From Chthonomonadaceae bacterium (GTDB lineage: Bacteria; Armatimonadota; Chthonomonadetes; Chthonomonadales; Chthonomonadaceae), in contig JANXSG010000097.1 in assembly GCA_025352825.1 (NCBI GenBank), positions 1 through 60,075 on the forward strand: DNA of 60,075 bases. Direction: 5' to 3'. Shown here piece after piece: positions 17,727-28,727 of this stretch; the first letter of the stretch is position 1, and the number at the start of each line of letters is the position of its first letter. Made by a program: the position numbers and the translations under genes. Under the pieces are notes generated by a model. It worked only from the letters and a program-made list of their open reading frames with translations. It did not search any database and was not told where the DNA came from.

Positions 17727-20700
17727 TTACACCTCCTCAAGTTGACCGCCTGAAGTATAACCCGCCGTCATCACCGAGCCGACTGCTGTAAGCCCATTTT
17801 CGGCATCGTAGGTCATCGAGGTGCCAGAATAGGTTGTCGGGTTGCCGTTGTTATCGTATGTGTTTGCGGTATTCTGATTCGAACTATTGTATATTCTGGT
17901 GACCCCTTTGAAAGTCGTAGCGTTACCCGCCGTATCGTAGCCGAATGTGTTTGTATATCCGGTTGGGAAGCCTGGGGGTGTTCGGGTGGACTGTTCCTGC
18001 GTTATTTGGTCTTTATTATCGTAGGTGAAATTAATCGTTCCCGAATACGACGTATTGCCCGGTAGGTTGGCGGTCTGGGTGGTCAGGCTGCCAACACCGT
18101 CGTGGCTCATGCTGGAGAACTCTGATAGAAGCGTGTTCAATGGATACACACGATGCGCCAGATCGGTGATCTGCCCGAGAGCATTATAGGTGTAGGCGGA
18201 AAGCTCCGTACTCCCCATCTGCTGTTTCCAGAGCCAGTTGTTATCCAGATATGTCCAGGCTATAGCTTCAGAGGCGGGATTGGTGAGGCCCGTCAGCCTG
18301 CCGGCGCCATCGTAGGTGTACGTAAAACTGCCGGAAGGAGTATTCATACTCGATCGGCTGCCATCGTTATTGAAAGCGTACGAGACAGTCTTTGCGCCAG
18401 TCAGCCCGGTATAGGTGGTCGTATTACAGTAGGCAGTATTATTATCATCATAGATGTAGGAGTAGCTGCCCGCGCCATCTGTTTTCGCGGTAACCCGTCC
18501 GAAAGCATCATATGTGAACGCCGCATTGATGCCCGTTGAGGCGGGATAAGAGATAGCCGTCAGAGCATCGTGTGTAGAATAAGTGGTATCGTTGTAAGTG
18601 TAGTTGGTGACGACACCTCGCCCGTCCGTACGCTGAGTGGTATTTCCCAAATTATCATATACATACTGGAATGTATGCGTATCAGGATAGGTGACCTGAG
18701 ATAGATATCCCGCCTGATTATAGGCATAACTCGTGCTGTGGCTGTTTCCATCTGCAAGAGTTTTGGTTCGGTATAGCCCATCATAAGTGTAGCCAACCGG
18801 TTCGACACTTTCGCCGCCCACAGAGCTGCTTTCACCTTCCAGGCCATAAGCGCCGGTTGTCTGTCGTACTGCGGTACCGCTCTCGTTATATACGGTCGTC
18901 GAACTGCTCAACCCACCGACATATTGATATGCAGCCAGATTCGTACCGTGCCCGATACCTGTCTGCCCGGTGGCTGGCAGGGTAGTAAGAAGCGGCTGGT
19001 CAGCGAGGTTGTAGGTCTGATCTGTTTCGTTCCCAACTGCATCGATGGCAGTTGCCGTAAGCCCGCGAGTAGTATAGGTCAGATGGGAAGCGTGACTGAG
19101 ATTATCGGTAATCGTTATTGGCTGCCCGAAGCTTCTATCGTAGCATAAGTGAACGTAGTGGTCTTCGAGGTCACCGTCCCATTGCCTGGAGTAACGACGG
19201 TCAACACATCGCCTAATGTAGAGTATATATAGGTAGTCGTAACCGTACTGCCAGAAGTAACTCCTGGTGTAGGAGTGGTTACAGTAAGTACATTGCCGTT
19301 GGAGTCGTAAGTGTAGCTTGTTGCAGTCTTGCTGCCCTCTTGTACACTTGTTAATTGGCCTAATGGGAATGCTGTGTAGTTGTGTATAGGTGGTGATAAT
19401 ACCTGTGGCAGAAGTGGTAGTAAGAGGATTTCCGTACACATCCCACGTAGCTGAGGTTACGTTTCCCAGCGCGTCGGGTGTTGAAGAAGGCCTATATGGA
19501 TCGTTAGTGCTGCCGAAAGTCTTCGTAGCTAATATATTATTATTGTTCGCGGAACCATCCACCGATGCATTAGTTCGGGCGGTTTCACTTATATTGGAAT
19601 CAAATCCGACGGTATATCGGTAGATAGTTCCGGAAATGTCTGATATCGTGACTTTGGTATGATTGGCATCTACCACCGAATAAGTACGAGTATTTCCATT
19701 TACATCGACTATGCTGAAAACATAGCCGGTATTCGCTGTATAGTTGATGGTTGCAGTGCTGCTGCCCGTACCTGTCGGTGATGGCACAGTTATGGTGTGC
19801 AAAAATGGTAGATTCTCATTTTCTTAATTTAAGATATTCTGATAGCCGTAGGCATACCTATCAGGCGGGCTGCTTGTCCCTGTGGCAACTATTTGAGAAG
19901 CTTGGTCAAGTTCATAATATGAATTAAATCCGGTGTATGTTCCGATATGATAGTAAACACTGCGGCTATACCGGTCGGTAATAGAAGTGATATTTGAATT
20001 CGAATCACGGTTGATAGTGAGAAGAGCGCTGCCGTTTTTATCATTGATCGCATTCAGATTTAATCCTGCGTAAGCAAAACTGATCGCATTTCCATTTCTG
20101 TCTATAATTTGTTCGATAGGAGCTGTGAAGTTTTGATGATAGTGGATTACATACCACTGTTGGCTGACCCATTTTGTTCTATCAGGGAATGTTATGGTTA
20201 AATAATATGCATAATAGGGGCTAAAAGAAATAGTTCTATAGTTCATCTCGACTAGATATGGAGTTCCTGATGCCACAATACAAGTGGTTTTAGGATTAGC
20301 AGCTGTTGGGAATGTAGGGCAAGTAACTGCCATAGTCGAGCCATTCGGATACGTTATAGAGATAGGATGTCCGTCAAACATATCTGCAAATACTTTTATA
20401 TCATAGCTCTGTGCCCAGCTTGTACCAAATCCGTTATAATAATTTCGCAGGCTATTATATACTCTTCCCCAAGAAACTGAAGGTCCGATCGGGTTGTATA
20501 CATTTAGATCAGGTGCAGGTGTATACTCTTCCTCACCGGTAGCGAGGTTCACAGGATCTCCAGCGGAAGCCCCGGCAGCCATAGAGGGCCCCATACCTCC
20601 AGATGAATCTGTCGAGCCGCATGAATTACCGTTTCCACGTGTAGAATCTGGCTTGTATCCGCAAGATGGCGGATTGAGAGGAAGATACTGTAACACATGC

Positions 20701-21980
20701 CCTTTGAGTGCACTGATAAGTGTAACTTGCTGGAGAACACTCTGCATTTTGGGTAAGTTACCTACAGAAGCTAATTGAACCCCATTTGCCTGATTTGGCA
20801 TGTTTTGAGCAATATGGGTAAGGGTGTTATCGAGGATGCTGTCTTTAGGAGTGATAGCTACGTAAGCGGTGGCTTCCATTTTATGCCACTGGTTCCAGCT
20901 CAGATTAATCCTCCCGCCTGGCCATGGCCCGCAATCGGAACAGAGGTAGGAAACACCTTTCTTATTCGCACGGACAAGAGCCACAAAATGATCATGCTCC
21001 ACATAGGCGATTAGAGGTTTCGGCAATGAAATTAATCCGTTATCATCTGAAGTAACTGGATGTGCCTGCATACCCATCTTGTGGCCTGCATCGATCACAT
21101 CGTTCATGTTACTACCCTCGCCATTATGGCGAATGTTGGCGAGGACTGTCTTCTTACTGTAATCGGCATTCAAACTGCGCAAACATGTAGCTAATGCTGC
21201 CGCGGCACAGAGAGGATCAATACGAGTTGGTTCGACAATCCCAATCTTCGCTCGCTCTTCATGGTAACCCGCACATGCGGAAGCATGGCGAAGCCATAGC
21301 GCACAAGTACGCCGATCAAAACCTGTTAAATGATTTTTTGGTGATAACACATTCTTGAATGCGTCCAGCGAATGACGATATGCACCTTCATAGAAGAAGG
21401 CCATTGCCCTATCATATGCGGCCAACGCATGGATTCGATCTTTAATAGGAGTCAGCGCAAGCGCCTTTTCGAAATGCGCGATAGCAGTCTCAGGCTCTTC
21501 ATCTTGAGCAAGTGCAACCTCACCAAGCCATATATGATTCTTAGCTGTCTCAGTCGGCGATTGCATACCTGTATGAAGCTGTTATTTCCAAGTATTAATC
21601 TGAGATTCTGAAATAGCAGTATTTAACTTTGCAACCTTTCCCATCAGAGAAATGGAAGCTTTGACTTTTGGCGTATAATTAAATTTGAAACTATCGGGCA
21701 GCGGCTTTAGGCAGTTTGCGTTAGAAGGCGGCGAAAGCTTTGCAGGGTAATTAGTAGCTAATTTTTTTAGTGTAATACCTGGGTTATAGGCGATCTTAGA
21801 CTTTGCTGGTGGATTTGCAAATGCTGCAAGAGGTGTTGCCATAACAAATGACCAAGCGAACAACAGTGCCATAGATAGTGAAAGCCTCTGCATCCAGTTG
21901 TGGGAAGAGGTATTGGATCGCGGCTGGTCAAACGCGGAAAATCCTTTAAAAGGAACTCGTAATTTCAAAAAAACCTGCAA
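17727..21980 (-). pseudogene. Decayed secreted RHS-repeat protein with C39-like peptidase domain
   Basis: One minus-strand frame of about 1418 codons contains a signal peptide (LSMALLFAWSFVMATPLAAFA), TPR-like helices and a C39-type cysteine peptidase-like domain (CAAAALATCLR; HDHFVALV). These are followed by the RHS entry motif GDPVNLATGEEEY and many YD repeats (YTYDGLYR, YTYDGAGRLTGL, FTYDAFGRVTAK). It is broken by in-frame TAA codons at 21582-21584 and 19824-19826. Between about 19400 and 19130 the repeats continue in another frame (YTYDSNGNVLTV), implying two compensating frameshifts. It ends at YTSGGQLEEV without an RHS core or toxin tip. Intact relatives are large surface or toxin-delivery proteins. 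This copy is almost certainly inactive. Confidence 0.88.
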
Positions 21981-22419
21981 ATAGTATTAGGAAAACGATG
22001 TTGATGTGGAATCTTACTCAGTATCTTATACTACGTGGAAATTACAGACGGGCATATCAATATTATTTGTTTAAATATTCTAATCAATAAATAATATAAA
22101 CAAATAATAATGATTAGTAGGATGTCATGAATGAGTAATGCATTTAAGTAGTATAAAATGAATTTCATATTTGTCAATAGGCGTTACAGAATCATTAAAT
22201 CATCTGTAAAATCATTGAGTGTGTCAAGTGATATTTAGTATCGATTAAATATTATTTAAATGCAGCATCGAAAAAAAAAGTGATTTGGAGACGGAAGTAA
22301 CTAACATATCAAAGAGGATACTTTCTCCTTGCGGAATCCGAATTTTTGTGCTAATATTTAATATCCCTTTCTACGAGTGCAGGCCAGTTCTGAGAGCGCA
22401 GAACAGGAAAGACAACGAC
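21981..22419. other. AT-rich intergenic region with inverted repeat
   Basis: ATTATTTGTTTA (22063-22074) and TAAACAAATAAT (22098-22109) are perfect 12-bp arms, extendable with mismatches, around a 23-base loop. The region separates the divergent RHS remnant and cysE and probably contains both promoters. I could not fix convincing -35/-10 pairs, and it holds no gene. Confidence 0.5.
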
Positions 22420-23175
22420 TTGTTTAGCCGGATTCGCGAAGATTTTCGAACAGTATTCGCTAAAGACCCCGCAGCACGCACTGTTCTGGATGTGCTGCTC
22501 TACCCTGGGCTGCATGCCCTCTGGGCACACCGCACGTCGCACTGGCTTTGGCAGCACGGGTGCAAACTGCCAGCCCGTACCCTATCACAGATCAGCCGGA
22601 GCCTCACAGGTATAGAAATCCATCCAGGGGCGACGATAGGCCGAAGATTCTTCATCGACCACGGTATGGGTGTGGTCATAGGTGAAACCACCATAATCGG
22701 TGACGATGTACTGCTCTACCACGGGGTAACTCTTGGTGGAACCAGCCTCGCCAAAAAGAAACGCCACCCAACCATCGGAAACAATGTGCTGATAGGAATG
22801 GGTGCCTGCATACTTGGACCAATTACCATTGGTGACCACTGCAAGATAGGTGCAAGCGCAGTAGTCAACAAAGACATCCCGCCAAACTGCACCGTCGTTG
22901 GAAATCCCGGTCAAATTGTGCGCCAGGATGGTCAGCGTGTCGAGGATGAAGAGAATGCTGTCATGGACGACATCATCAACCGCCTCGACCCATTAGACAC
23001 AACCATAGCTGAACTCAAAGATCGGATTCAATCTCTTCAGCAGAACAGCTTTCGCATGGAACGTATGATCTGCAGCCTGATGGATAAGGAAGACGATGAT
23101 TTCTCTCTTCCAAGAAGTTCGAAAAATCACCTGCAGAGCAGTGTGGAACATACCGATCCTTCCATTAGTCAATAG
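22420..23175 (+). CDS. cysE: Serine O-acetyltransferase
   Basis: CysE makes O-acetylserine from serine and acetyl-CoA, the committed step of cysteine synthesis. The N-terminal helical segment ([36 protein letters not shown]) is followed by hexapeptide repeats with the diagnostic [27 protein letters not shown] and VTLGGTS. I take TTG 22420 because AGGAAAG lies just upstream and family homology begins there. A TTG at 22285 would add 45 residues without homology. A charged C-terminal tail of about 70 residues, partly helical, extends beyond the catalytic core. No cysK lies next to it. Confidence 0.92.
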   Translation: MFSRIREDFRTVFAKDPAARTVLDVLLYPGLHALWAHRTSHWLWQHGCKLPARTLSQISRSLTGIEIHPGATIGRRFFIDHGMGVVIGETTIIGDDVLLYHGVTLGGTSLAKKKRHPTIGNNVLIGMGACILGPITIGDHCKIGASAVVNKDIPPNCTVVGNPGQIVRQDGQRVEDEENAVMDDIINRLDPLDTTIAELKDRIQSLQQNSFRMERMICSLMDKEDDDFSLPRSSKNHLQSSVEHTDPSISQ

Positions 23176-23252
23176 ATATGATTCAATCTATTTAATGCAT
23201 CTTCATTCTGATCCGCCATCATGAACTGAAACAGATATATTATCCTCAATCT

Positions 23253-24803
23253 ATGAACTCAATATCCAGTAACAGGCCGTCAAGCCGGGTTATTACATCT
23301 CTATCAGTGGCAGTTGTCGCAGTCCTCACCGTGGCGCTGACCGGATTCGCAAGAGGCAATCAGGGGCATGTCGGTGGAGAGCTAACCATTGGTAACATCT
23401 CGCTATCCGGCCATTCGAATGACGAAATTCGTAACCTGATGAAGCAGTTCGCGGATGAAAAAGACCGCGTTGAATTTATATTGAGATTGCCCATCGAATC
23501 CGGGTTAAAAAAACGGTGGAAGATTTCAGCCCGCGATTTAGGGCTAGGTATTGATATCGAGAAGAGCCTCACACTAAACGAAAGTGCACAAGATAATGGA
23601 CTTTTAAACACATTAAAGTCGTGGGTGAATCATAGCCCCGCTACTCATGCTTTGTTGAGTACAACCGTCAATCAGGAAGTATTAGACTCAGTCCTAAACC
23701 AGCTTAAAAAATCTGTGGGCAGGCCTGCCAGGAACGCACAGTTTATCATTCTCTCAAAAGGCGGATTTGCTACTAAACACGAACATCCCGGGCTAAGCAT
23801 CGATACTGGCTCCTCGTCTAAGACGATTATTACAGCTTGGTCAAATTTCATCCAGGATACTCCAGCTGCCCCCACAGTTCAATCTGCTGCACCGTCAACC
23901 TCTGGTAAGTTTGCGATTTCTCCTTCAGATAGTTCCTACAGCACCACGACTTCGAGTGGCCAGAATCCAATTGAAATTACACTTACCACGACCCTTACAA
24001 AGCCAGAAATCACTAGTAGCGAGCTTAGCAAAATCGATGGTGAGATTGGCGAATACAGCACTCGGTTCGGAGGAACCGGAAAAAGCCGTGGAAGAAATAT
24101 AGAACTGGCAACTGAAAAAATTAACGGTACTATTTTAAAGCCAGGCGAGATATTCTCTTATAACAAAACCGTGGGGCCGCGAGTGGAGAGCGCAGGATTC
24201 GAAAATGCTCCAGTTATCATACATGGAGAGTTAGTCCCGGGAGTGGGAGGTGGAATATGCCAGGTCTCCAGCACACTCTATAATGCGGTATTACTATCGG
24301 ACCTGAAAATAGTGAACCGATCGCATCACGCCTTTCCTGTGCACTATCTGCCAGCAGGCAGGGATGCTACTGTGGTCGATGGCGCAATCGACTTTAAATT
24401 TCAGAACAACACTCCTGTGCCAATCTACATTTCTGCCACATCGCGCCACGGACGGCTTCGTTTCAGGCTTTTTGGTAAGTATACACGCGGGCGGGAAGTA
24501 TCCATTCAACTGGAAGAGCATACTCTTCAGCCAGTATGGCTTGAAAAGATAGTCGATCAAAACCTTCCTGCTGGCAGTATTCGAATCAAAGACAAGGGCC
24601 ACAAAGGGCATAGACTAAAAGTTTACAGAGTGGTAAAGGATAATGGGATTGTGATGCAGCACGAGTTCATCTCGCGCGACCATTACAAGCCTTTCCCAAA
24701 AATTGTAATCGTCGGCACTCGCACGATGCGAGGCAGCAACGGACTCACTATTTCACCTGTTCCTCAATCCGCATCTCCAACGGGTCAACAAATTCTCCAA
24801 TAA
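23253..24803 (+). CDS. VanW family protein with C-terminal G5-like domain
   Basis: This 516-residue exported protein has an N-terminal membrane anchor (about 14-34), a YoaR-like region with a putative peptidoglycan-binding segment (about 40-215), and the VanW domain. The VanW hallmarks are KPGEIFSYNKTVGPR, VPGVGGGICQVSSTLYNAVLLS and NRSHHAFPVHYLP. A G5-like domain follows (about 415-490). VanW is common near peptidoglycan genes, but its biochemical activity is not established. The gene stands alone, followed by a block of dispersed repeats. Confidence 0.9.
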   Translation: MNSISSNRPSSRVITSLSVAVVAVLTVALTGFARGNQGHVGGELTIGNISLSGHSNDEIRNLMKQFADEKDRVEFILRLPIESGLKKRWKISARDLGLGIDIEKSLTLNESAQDNGLLNTLKSWVNHSPATHALLSTTVNQEVLDSVLNQLKKSVGRPARNAQFIILSKGGFATKHEHPGLSIDTGSSSKTIITAWSNFIQDTPAAPTVQSAAPSTSGKFAISPSDSSYSTTTSSGQNPIEITLTTTLTKPEITSSELSKIDGEIGEYSTRFGGTGKSRGRNIELATEKINGTILKPGEIFSYNKTVGPRVESAGFENAPVIIHGELVPGVGGGICQVSSTLYNAVLLSDLKIVNRSHHAFPVHYLPAGRDATVVDGAIDFKFQNNTPVPIYISATSRHGRLRFRLFGKYTRGREVSIQLEEHTLQPVWLEKIVDQNLPAGSIRIKDKGHKGHRLKVYRVVKDNGIVMQHEFISRDHYKPFPKIVIVGTRTMRGSNGLTISPVPQSASPTGQQILQ

Positions 24804-24883
24804 GCCTGCGCCAACAGGGCGGTTTCTCGGTGAATTTTCGCATACTTCCCTTGTAATCCCATTAGAGCTATTTCTCTGACTTG

Positions 24884-25121
24884 AAAACTCCCGGCATCAA
24901 AAAACAAACGTCTTTCAGACGCGATTCCACCCGCAGGGCGATTGGCCGCAGACCCTCCAGTCAGGTACTTTAGTGCCTGGCATTATGTCGGCGACACTCC
25001 AGTCATTACTATTTCTGTGAGTTCAAAACTCCCGGCATCAAAAAACAAGCGTCTTTCAGACGCGATTCCACCCGCAGGGCGATTGGCTGCAGGCCTCCCA
25101 GACAAATACTTTAGTGCCTGG
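24884..25121. repeat. Family C repeats, two direct copies
   Basis: Two copies of a roughly 97-bp unit lie at 24884-24980 and 25025-25121. Each starts AAAACTCCCGGCATCAAAAA, contains the small hairpin CGTCTTTCAGACG, and ends at TACTTTAGTGCCTGG. Further copies are at 38361-38469 (inverted) and 48068-48175. Confidence 0.85.
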
Positions 25122-25166
25122 CGTATGCCGCAGAGAAATGCATATGAGATTCTAAAGAATTAAAGA

Positions 25167-25434
25167 GAGGAGCCTTTTGCAAAAGTCTCATAAAGGTTAA
25201 AACACTCTTCACGCCCTCACCCCCCATCCCCCTCTCCCAAAAACAGGAGAGGGGGTGACTATGACATGGGGTTTTCAATATTATATAGGGTTTTGATCTC
25301 ACTATAAGCACATATCTCGCGAAATGGGAGATAGGAAACCAACGATTTAAAGCTCCCCCTCTCCGGTTTTTGGGAGAGGGGGATGGGGGGTGAGGGCTGG
25401 AATATGTGTTTGCACTGACTTTTGCAATTACCTC
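25167..25434. mobile_element. Family B miniature element, copy 2 (about 268 bp)
   Basis: The right end GACTTTTGCAATTACCTC (25417-25434) is a perfect family B terminus, while the left end (25167 onward, TTGCAAAAGTC) is degenerate. Inside are two C-rich/G-rich hairpins (25229-25256 and 25355-25382). The interior matches copy 1 (15127-15385) in reverse orientation, for example GCTTTAAATCGTTGGT and TAGTGAGATCAAAAC. Confidence 0.8.
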
Positions 25435-25676
25435 AGAGTTTAAATGAATTTCTGCGATTCTTATTTTTCCCCTGTATTTCTCTGTGCGCTCTGTGTCTTT
25501 GCGGTTTAATTTCTTTACGAAGGTATTCGTTAACGTAACGCTTATGGAGGTCTGGGGTGAAGAAAAGATCGAATCGAAGCAAAAATATGCACACTCTCTC
25601 ACAATATGGTAGAATACCCCTGAAGCAGAGTATCGTCTTTTGTTCCTAATGTCAGTAAGGTGGGGAAACGAGGAGA

Positions 25677-26075
25677 GTGTTGTCGCTCATTAAATGGAAG
25701 GTAATGCTGTTAATGCTAGTGGCTGTGGCTGCTGTTTCCATGGGAGAAGCAATGCTTTCAAAAGGGATGCGCAGCACTGGCCAGATATCTGGCAGTCTCT
25801 GGAATCAAATCACCGGCATTGTGACAAATGTGCACGTCATCGGGGGCACAATGCTGATGATGGCCTTCTATCTTCTCTATATGCTCGCACTTAGATGGGC
25901 CGATCTGAGTTTTGTACTTCCCATTACAGCCCTTTCCTACCTGCTTGGGGCGTTTCTCGCCAGAAGTTATCTAGGGGAGACTGTCACACCTACACGCTGG
26001 ATTGGCGCGGCAGTCATCACTTTAGGAGTGGTAATCGTTGGCATCGGCGAAGCTGGAGCAGCACACAATCCATGA
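25677..26075 (+). CDS. EamA/DMT-type four-helix transporter subunit
   Basis: This 132-residue integral membrane protein has about four hydrophobic helices and the C-terminal half-domain signature of EamA/DMT transporters (ADLSFVLPITALSYLLGAFLARSYLGETVTPTRWIGAAVITLGVVIVG). AGGAG precedes closely spaced GTG (25677) and TTG (25680) start options. Its stop codon overlaps the ATG of the following glycosyltransferase (ATGA), so the two are translationally coupled. In other bacteria small EamA proteins accompany lipid-modifying enzymes, where they may act as flippase-like partners; that role is an inference. Confidence 0.85.
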   Translation: MLSLIKWKVMLLMLVAVAAVSMGEAMLSKGMRSTGQISGSLWNQITGIVTNVHVIGGTMLMMAFYLLYMLALRWADLSFVLPITALSYLLGAFLARSYLGETVTPTRWIGAAVITLGVVIVGIGEAGAAHNP

Positions 26076-27298
26076 ACATTCCCTGGCACATACTGCTTAT
26101 TCTGCGCACACTTTTAGGCATTGGGCTGATCGCATTTTGTGGCTATACCGTTTCTGCAATGTGGGGAGCATGGCAATGGAGACACGCTTTCCAGCCTCTC
26201 AACCCCAGGTGGACTCCGGCAGTAACCATTTTTAAACCCGTATGTGGTGTGGATGCAGAGGCCTACGACAACTTCGCATCATACTGTAAACTCGACTATC
26301 CAACCGGTCGATTTCAGATTCTGTTTGGGGCGCTCGATGAGGATGATCCTGCAATCGATCTGATACATCGTCTTCAGCGGGAGAACCGTCATCTTGATAT
26401 TGGTATAGTAGTTGGCACACCGAGATTAAGACAGGGAAACAACCTCAAAGTCTGTAACCTGCTAAATATGGAGAGCCAGGCAAAATACGATCTTTTCGTA
26501 CTGTGCGACAGCGATATGCGAGTAAAATCAGACTATCTCCGGCGCATCACTGCTCCTTTCGAACCGGGCGCTGCCCATAGCAAAAGTCGTACTACTGCTA
26601 GTACGACCTCTCTGCCTGTGGGTATGGTAACTTGCCCATATCGCGGCTGCAGAGTACATAGCATAGCGGCAGTGCTCGAATCTCTTGGTATCGGGGCAGA
26701 TTTTATACCGAGTACTCTGGTAAGCCGCGCCTTCGAAGGAGTCTCCTTTGCTTTAGGATCTACTATTGTGGTACCTAGAACAGTGCTCGCCGAACTTGGT
26801 GGATTTGAAAACCTTTTAGACGAACTTGCGGACGATTTTCTTCTGGGTAACGGGGCTTCTCAAGCTGGCTATGAAGTAGTAATTTCAGATTATGTGGTCG
26901 ACGATGTTTTGGGTCGGGAGAGTCTCTTACGGATGTGGGCACGCCGGCTGCGCTGGGCACGAACGGTGCGTGCGTATCGCCCTGTTGGCTATATCGGCGC
27001 AGGAGTTCTCCACGGCATCGCGATCTCCACAGCTTTCTTAATAGCTATGCAGTTCAGTTTAGCGGGATGGATGGTGCTGTTTGCAACGGTCATTATTCGT
27101 GTTTTAAGCGCTATTTGCATCACGAAGGTATGGACAGATGATCCCAATGTACTTCGATTCTGGCCTCTGCTTCCACTGAGTGACCTGATCACTTTTGCCC
27201 TCTATCTCGCGAGCTTCCTTGGCAACAGAATAACATGGCGAGGCGTTTCGTTTAAGCTGCTCCCCGGAGGCCGAATAGAGCGCCTCACCCCGAACTAA
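26072..27298 (+). CDS. hpnI: HpnI-like family 21 glycosyltransferase
   Basis: This 408-residue membrane glycosyltransferase resembles ceramide glucosyltransferase and HpnI, which adds N-acetylglucosamine to bacteriohopanetetrol. It has an N-terminal anchor, the GT2/GT21 motifs DED (about 89-91) and LCDSDMRV, the acceptor-site segment ADDFLLG, and the catalytic RXXRW as RRLRW. Two or three C-terminal helices follow. A short Ser/Thr-rich insertion (KSRTTASTTS) follows the DSD region. The ATG overlaps the stop of the EamA gene. No other hopanoid genes are in the window, so a different lipid acceptor is possible. Confidence 0.82.
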   Translation: MNIPWHILLILRTLLGIGLIAFCGYTVSAMWGAWQWRHAFQPLNPRWTPAVTIFKPVCGVDAEAYDNFASYCKLDYPTGRFQILFGALDEDDPAIDLIHRLQRENRHLDIGIVVGTPRLRQGNNLKVCNLLNMESQAKYDLFVLCDSDMRVKSDYLRRITAPFEPGAAHSKSRTTASTTSLPVGMVTCPYRGCRVHSIAAVLESLGIGADFIPSTLVSRAFEGVSFALGSTIVVPRTVLAELGGFENLLDELADDFLLGNGASQAGYEVVISDYVVDDVLGRESLLRMWARRLRWARTVRAYRPVGYIGAGVLHGIAISTAFLIAMQFSLAGWMVLFATVIIRVLSAICITKVWTDDPNVLRFWPLLPLSDLITFALYLASFLGNRITWRGVSFKLLPGGRIERLTPN

Positions 27299-27329
27299 TA
27301 TCCCGTAAAACGAAAAGAAGTGAGATATA

Positions 27330-28208
27330 ATGAGCCAGAAGTGGCTAAAGAACACACTACTCTGCTTTCTAATTATTAATGGTCTGTTCATCCTGCGGGG
27401 AGTGCAGATCCGGCATCATCCCCCTGAACTCAAGATCACATTTTTAGACGTGGGCCAGGGTGATGCGGCAGTAGTAGAATCCCCTTCTGGAAAAGTGATG
27501 ATTATCGATACTGGTGGTCTCCGGCATGATGGGGATACGGAAGGCAGGAAGGTGGTCGCTCCCTTTCTCCGTTCGGAAGGGATTAATCATGTAGATGCTA
27601 TCCTGCTCACACATCCTCATGCAGACCATATTGGTGGTGCAGTAGATCTGATAGACCGGTTCTCTGTAAGTGAACTGGCAGACAATGGGCAGGATGCAGA
27701 AGTGCCACTGGTTGCCGGTATCCTGAAAGAGGCTCAGTCGCATGGAGCGATCTATCACCGTGCGACACGCGGAGACACATTCGATTTCGGCGACGGGGTA
27801 CAGGCTAAGGTTCTTGAACCTTCTGGAGAAACCTTGCAGCGGAGTGAGAATAATGCGAGCCTCATGATTAAGATCGAATATGGTAAAACTTCCTGCTTGA
27901 TGACAGGTGACGCGGAACTGGGAGAAGAAGAGGCACTGGAACAGACTGGAGATTCACTGCGAAGTGAGGTTCTAAAAGTGGGTCATCATGGCAGCCGTAC
28001 TTCGACTTCCGAGAAATTTCTGAACGCAGTCCATCCAAAGTTCGCAGTGATATCGGTTGGAGTTCGAAACTTGTACGGACATCCAAGCATGGAAGTAACT
28101 GATAGGCTGCGAAGTATTGGCGCAGCAGTATTTCGCACAGACAAAAACGGCGCGGTCACCTGCAGGTCTGATGGCCTGAGTTTCCGCGCCGCCACCACGA
28201 TTCCATGA
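27330..28208 (+). CDS. Stand-alone ComEC-type metallo-beta-lactamase domain protein
   Basis: This 292-residue protein has one N-terminal membrane helix (about 7-25) and then a complete metallo-beta-lactamase fold of the ComEC/Rec2 C-terminal type. It shows TFLDVGQGDAAVVESPSGK, the metal site THPHADHIGG, LMTGDAE and VGHHGSRTSTSEKFL. In competence this domain is thought to degrade the non-transported DNA strand. The ComEC channel encoded at 54033-55604 lacks this domain, so the two proteins together make one full ComEC. It begins about 30 bases after hpnI. Confidence 0.9.
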   Translation: MSQKWLKNTLLCFLIINGLFILRGVQIRHHPPELKITFLDVGQGDAAVVESPSGKVMIIDTGGLRHDGDTEGRKVVAPFLRSEGINHVDAILLTHPHADHIGGAVDLIDRFSVSELADNGQDAEVPLVAGILKEAQSHGAIYHRATRGDTFDFGDGVQAKVLEPSGETLQRSENNASLMIKIEYGKTSCLMTGDAELGEEEALEQTGDSLRSEVLKVGHHGSRTSTSEKFLNAVHPKFAVISVGVRNLYGHPSMEVTDRLRSIGAAVFRTDKNGAVTCRSDGLSFRAATTIP

Positions 28209-28229
28209 AAGAAGCTGTGTGCTGCATTC

Positions 28230-28727
28230 TTAATTTACAGGTTTGCCATCCACAAACTGGTGCTCACTCTTTTCCTGGGAAAACTTTATTTTCCAGGTTT
28301 TTCCAGATTTCACCCATGTATCGACACTGACTGCATCTACAGTTGCGCTCATTGGTTTTTTAGTCTGAGGATTTGCGATTGAGATGTCGGTATGTCGCGA
28401 CACGGTAGCGAATGCTCTGTTTCCCTTCATACTGAATTTCTGAACAGTGGTTTTATCTGAAATCTTCTGCGCCGACATCAGCATGCGCGGCACTACCTGT
28501 TTAATACTGCTAAGAGTCAGTCGCTCCCCTTTTTTGGTGTTCTGAGTGAAGTCAGCGCTGTAGTTGATGAACATCTGCTTTACATCCTTTTTCTCGACCG
28601 CTCTATTTTCGGCATAGTACGCCGCCTGAATTGTCTTTTGGACTTCCCCACTCGAATCCGCCATAGCATTCATGCATCCGAATAGCAGACTCCCTGCCGC
28701 TGTAACCATTACTACATTACGTATCAT
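28230..28727 (-). CDS. Exported NTF2-like protein
   Basis: This protein of about 165 residues has a signal sequence ending in the lipobox-like LLFGC, suggesting a lipoprotein. An NTF2/SnoaL-like domain follows (IQAAYYAENRAVEKKDVKQMF...WVKSGKTWKIKF). The ATG at 28727 lies eight bases after AAGGAG; a GTG three codons upstream is less likely. It converges with the ComEC-type hydrolase gene. The function is unknown. Confidence 0.75.
   Translation of the reverse strand: MIRNVVMVTAAGSLLFGCMNAMADSSGEVQKTIQAAYYAENRAVEKKDVKQMFINYSADFTQNTKKGERLTLSSIKQVVPRMLMSAQKISDKTTVQKFSMKGNRAFATVSRHTDISIANPQTKKPMSATVDAVSVDTWVKSGKTWKIKFSQEKSEHQFVDGKPVN

Noticed and set aside
17727-19802. RHS polymorphic toxin with an immunity gene
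   Set aside because: The reading frame ends before any RHS core or toxin tip, and the neighbour is an alcohol dehydrogenase; no immunity-like ORF is present.
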